Made by a program: the position numbers and the translations under genes
Source: Aquimarina aquimarini
GTDB taxonomy: Bacteria; Bacteroidota; Bacteroidia; Flavobacteriales; Flavobacteriaceae
Direction of reading: 5' to 3'
Assembly (NCBI RefSeq): GCF_900299535.1
Contig: NZ_OMKE01000057.1
Span: 1-64,000, forward strand
DNA: 64,000 nucleotides
Shown here: positions 62,686 through 64,000 of the stretch, piece by piece
Layout of the letters: the number at the start of each line of letters is the position of its first letter
Position numbering within the stretch: position 1 is the stretch's first letter
The notes under the pieces: model-generated
Seen by the model: the letters and a program-made list of their open reading frames with translations, nothing else
What the model was told of the DNA's origin: nothing
Databases searched by the model: none

Positions 62686-63315
62686 ATGAATATTATAGAT
62701 AGTTTACATTGGCGATATGCTACCAAAAAATTTGATAATACAGAGATACTTCCTCAGGAAAAAGTAAATACACTCACCGAGGCATTTAATCTTACAGCAA
62801 CATCATACGGATTGCAACCTTTAAAATTAATTGTAATAAAAGATAAGGAATTACAAAAAGAACTTACCAAACATTCCTGGAACCAACAACAGGTTGCCGA
62901 TGCATCTCATGTGCTTGTTTTTTGTATAGAAAAAACAATTGGAGAGCAATATATCAACAGTCATTTTGATAATATAAAAACTACTAGAAATACTCCTGAT
63001 GAGATTTTACAACCTTTCAAAGAACATTTGGTTGACTCTTTTTCTTTTAAATCTGCAGAAGAAATATCAAACTGGGCAGCAAAACAAGCCTATCTAGCTA
63101 TGGGAAACCTGCTTACTGTATGCGCTATCGAAAAAATAGATTCTTGTCCTATGGAGGGGTTTATTCCTGAAAAATACGATGAAATATTACATCTAGATGA
63201 GCTAGGGCTTTCATCAATCTTAGTACTACCAATAGGATATCGTGCCAAAGACGATATGTTCTCAGAATTCAAAAAAGTAAGACGCCCTATAACAGATACA
63301 GTTATTACTCGTTAA
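62686..63315 (+). CDS. NAD(P)H-dependent nitroreductase-family oxidoreductase (NfsB-like)
   Basis: 209 aa. The start MNIIDSLHWRYATKKFDNTE contains the R-x-[AS]-x-[KR]-x-F/Y FMN-phosphate contact of the family. TSYGLQPLKLIVIKD, WAAKQAYLAMGNLLTVCAIE and CPMEGFIPEKYDEIL match the NfsB/YfkO type, and the C-terminus has LPIGYRAKDD plus KVRRP. It is a homodimeric FMN enzyme reducing nitro compounds or quinones; the physiological substrate is unknown. Confidence 0.92.
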   Translation: MNIIDSLHWRYATKKFDNTEILPQEKVNTLTEAFNLTATSYGLQPLKLIVIKDKELQKELTKHSWNQQQVADASHVLVFCIEKTIGEQYINSHFDNIKTTRNTPDEILQPFKEHLVDSFSFKSAEEISNWAAKQAYLAMGNLLTVCAIEKIDSCPMEGFIPEKYDEILHLDELGLSSILVLPIGYRAKDDMFSEFKKVRRPITDTVITR

Positions 63316-63502
63316 TTTAATATTATAAAGGTAACCTTACTCATAATATAAGAGAATGACATAGTATTCTTTTTAAATAACAAATACGTTATTATGAGTG
63401 CTATTAGCTGTAATTCCTACAGTTTACATTTCTTTTTGATATACCTGTAATAATTCTGTTAAAAAACTAAAATATCCAAGACGTAATCAAAACTCTTTTC
63501 GG

Positions 63503-63510
63503 TATTTTTG
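63503..63510 (+). promoter_or_regulatory. Possible -7 box (TATTTTTG) of the DegT-type aminotransferase gene
   Basis: Exact TAnnTTTG match, 35 bases before the ATG at 63546; a 5'-UTR of about 30 bases would result. Confidence 0.35.
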
Positions 63511-63545
63511 CCTAATAGAGTGTTTAATTATATAACAGTATAGCG

Positions 63546-64000
63546 ATGCCAGGATTCGAATTATTTGGTGCAGAAGAAAAAAAAGAAGTACAAGACGTAT
63601 TAGACAACGGAGTTTTAATGCGTTATGGATTTGACCCTATGAGAAACGGTCATTTTAAAGCATTGGAACTAGAAAAAGATTTATCCAACAGGATGCAAAC
63701 CAAATATGCGCAAGTTGTATCCAGTGGTACAGCTGCTCTTACTGTTGCTCTTGCCTGTGCTGGTATTGGATCGGGTGATGAAGTAATCATGCCTACATTT
63801 ACCTTTGTAGCTAGTTTTGAAGCAATATTATCGGTTGGTGCAACCCCAATACTTTGTGATATCGATGATACACTTACTCTTGATCCTAAAGCTGTAGAAG
63901 CTGCCATCACACCAAAGACTAAAGCTGTCATGCCAGTACATATGTGTGGATCTATGGCTGACCTTGAGGCATTAAAAGCTATTTGTGATACTCATAACCT
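63546..64000 (+). CDS. DegT/DnrJ/EryC1/StrS-family aminotransferase (partial, runs off the window)
   Basis: 151 codons are visible with no stop before the window end; the full protein should be ~380-430 aa. It starts MPGFELFGAEEKKEVQDVLD. The visible part has the PLP-binding fold features of the family: QVVSSGTAALTVALACAGIG (phosphate-binding S-G-T-A-A), GDEVIMPTFTFVASFEAILS, ATPILCDIDDTLTLDP and TKAVMPVHMCGSMADLEAL. The PLP-Lys lies beyond the end. Members transfer amino groups to keto-sugars for surface polysaccharides or antibiotics; the sugar cannot be told. Confidence 0.9.
   Translation, partial: MPGFELFGAEEKKEVQDVLDNGVLMRYGFDPMRNGHFKALELEKDLSNRMQTKYAQVVSSGTAALTVALACAGIGSGDEVIMPTFTFVASFEAILSVGATPILCDIDDTLTLDPKAVEAAITPKTKAVMPVHMCGSMADLEALKAICDTHN

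Noticed and set aside
63546..63575. GATTCGAA resembling a tRNA T-loop
   Set aside because: Part of the start of the DegT-type aminotransferase gene; no acceptor or anticodon stem around it.

Overview
The window is AT-rich DNA from a member of the Bacteroidetes, most likely a marine Flavobacteriaceae of the Aquimarina type. The evidence is type A and type B T9SS C-terminal sorting domains, SprB/HYR/FG-GAP adhesin repeats, TAnnTTTG-like -7 boxes, many Bacteroidetes-style lipoproteins, a ResB-CcsA fusion, and a GG-leader peptide typical of Bacteroidetes class I lanthipeptides. The genus is inference. I saw no rRNA, tRNA, CRISPR array, transposase or integrase.

Layout. 1-3400 holds small secreted proteins and lipoproteins, including a frameshifted, truncated copy of the gene at 2163. 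3583-29121 is one long minus-strand run of six very large exported proteins. In transcription order these are an outer-membrane beta-barrel with a helical C-terminus (853 aa), a 2099-aa multidomain protein with a zincin motif and a toxin-like architecture, an unrecognised 1547-aa protein, a fibronectin-III protein (702 aa), a 2153-aa SprB-repeat protein with a type A T9SS tail, and a 1029-aa FG-GAP/HYR protein with a type B T9SS tail. This is the strongest candidate for an undescribed multi-protein surface system.

29828-31299 is a compact RiPP locus: a 59-aa lanthipeptide-like precursor, a hairpin terminator/attenuator, and a LanC cyclase with all zinc ligands. No LanB dehydratase, protease or transporter lies beside it. 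31574-34050 is an AraC regulator with an S41-type lipoprotein, with the same 24-nt hairpin core on each side. 34365-40182 is a lactate-use operon (LctP permease, FAD/Fe-S D-lactate dehydrogenase, outer-membrane porin). It is followed by an ArsR-type regulator and then a divergent nutrient-sensing set: a small membrane protein, a sodium/solute symporter fused to a histidine kinase, and a lone response regulator.

45299-50210 contains a flavin-dependent halogenase-like enzyme with an extra C-terminal domain and a short ORF just upstream, then a HAD phosphatase, a SMI1/KNR4-like protein and a POT-family transporter. 50542-64000 is mostly housekeeping: uracil-DNA glycosylase, CcsBA cytochrome c maturation with a di-heme cytochrome, a DUF2520 Rossmann protein, a KdsC-like phosphatase, a lipoprotein, RdgB, a CPBP membrane protein, an NhaC antiporter, an acyl-CoA thioesterase, a nitroreductase, and a DegT-type aminotransferase cut off by the window end. 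An 895-bp gap at 59729-60623 carries two related hairpins whose U-tracts point to the minus strand.
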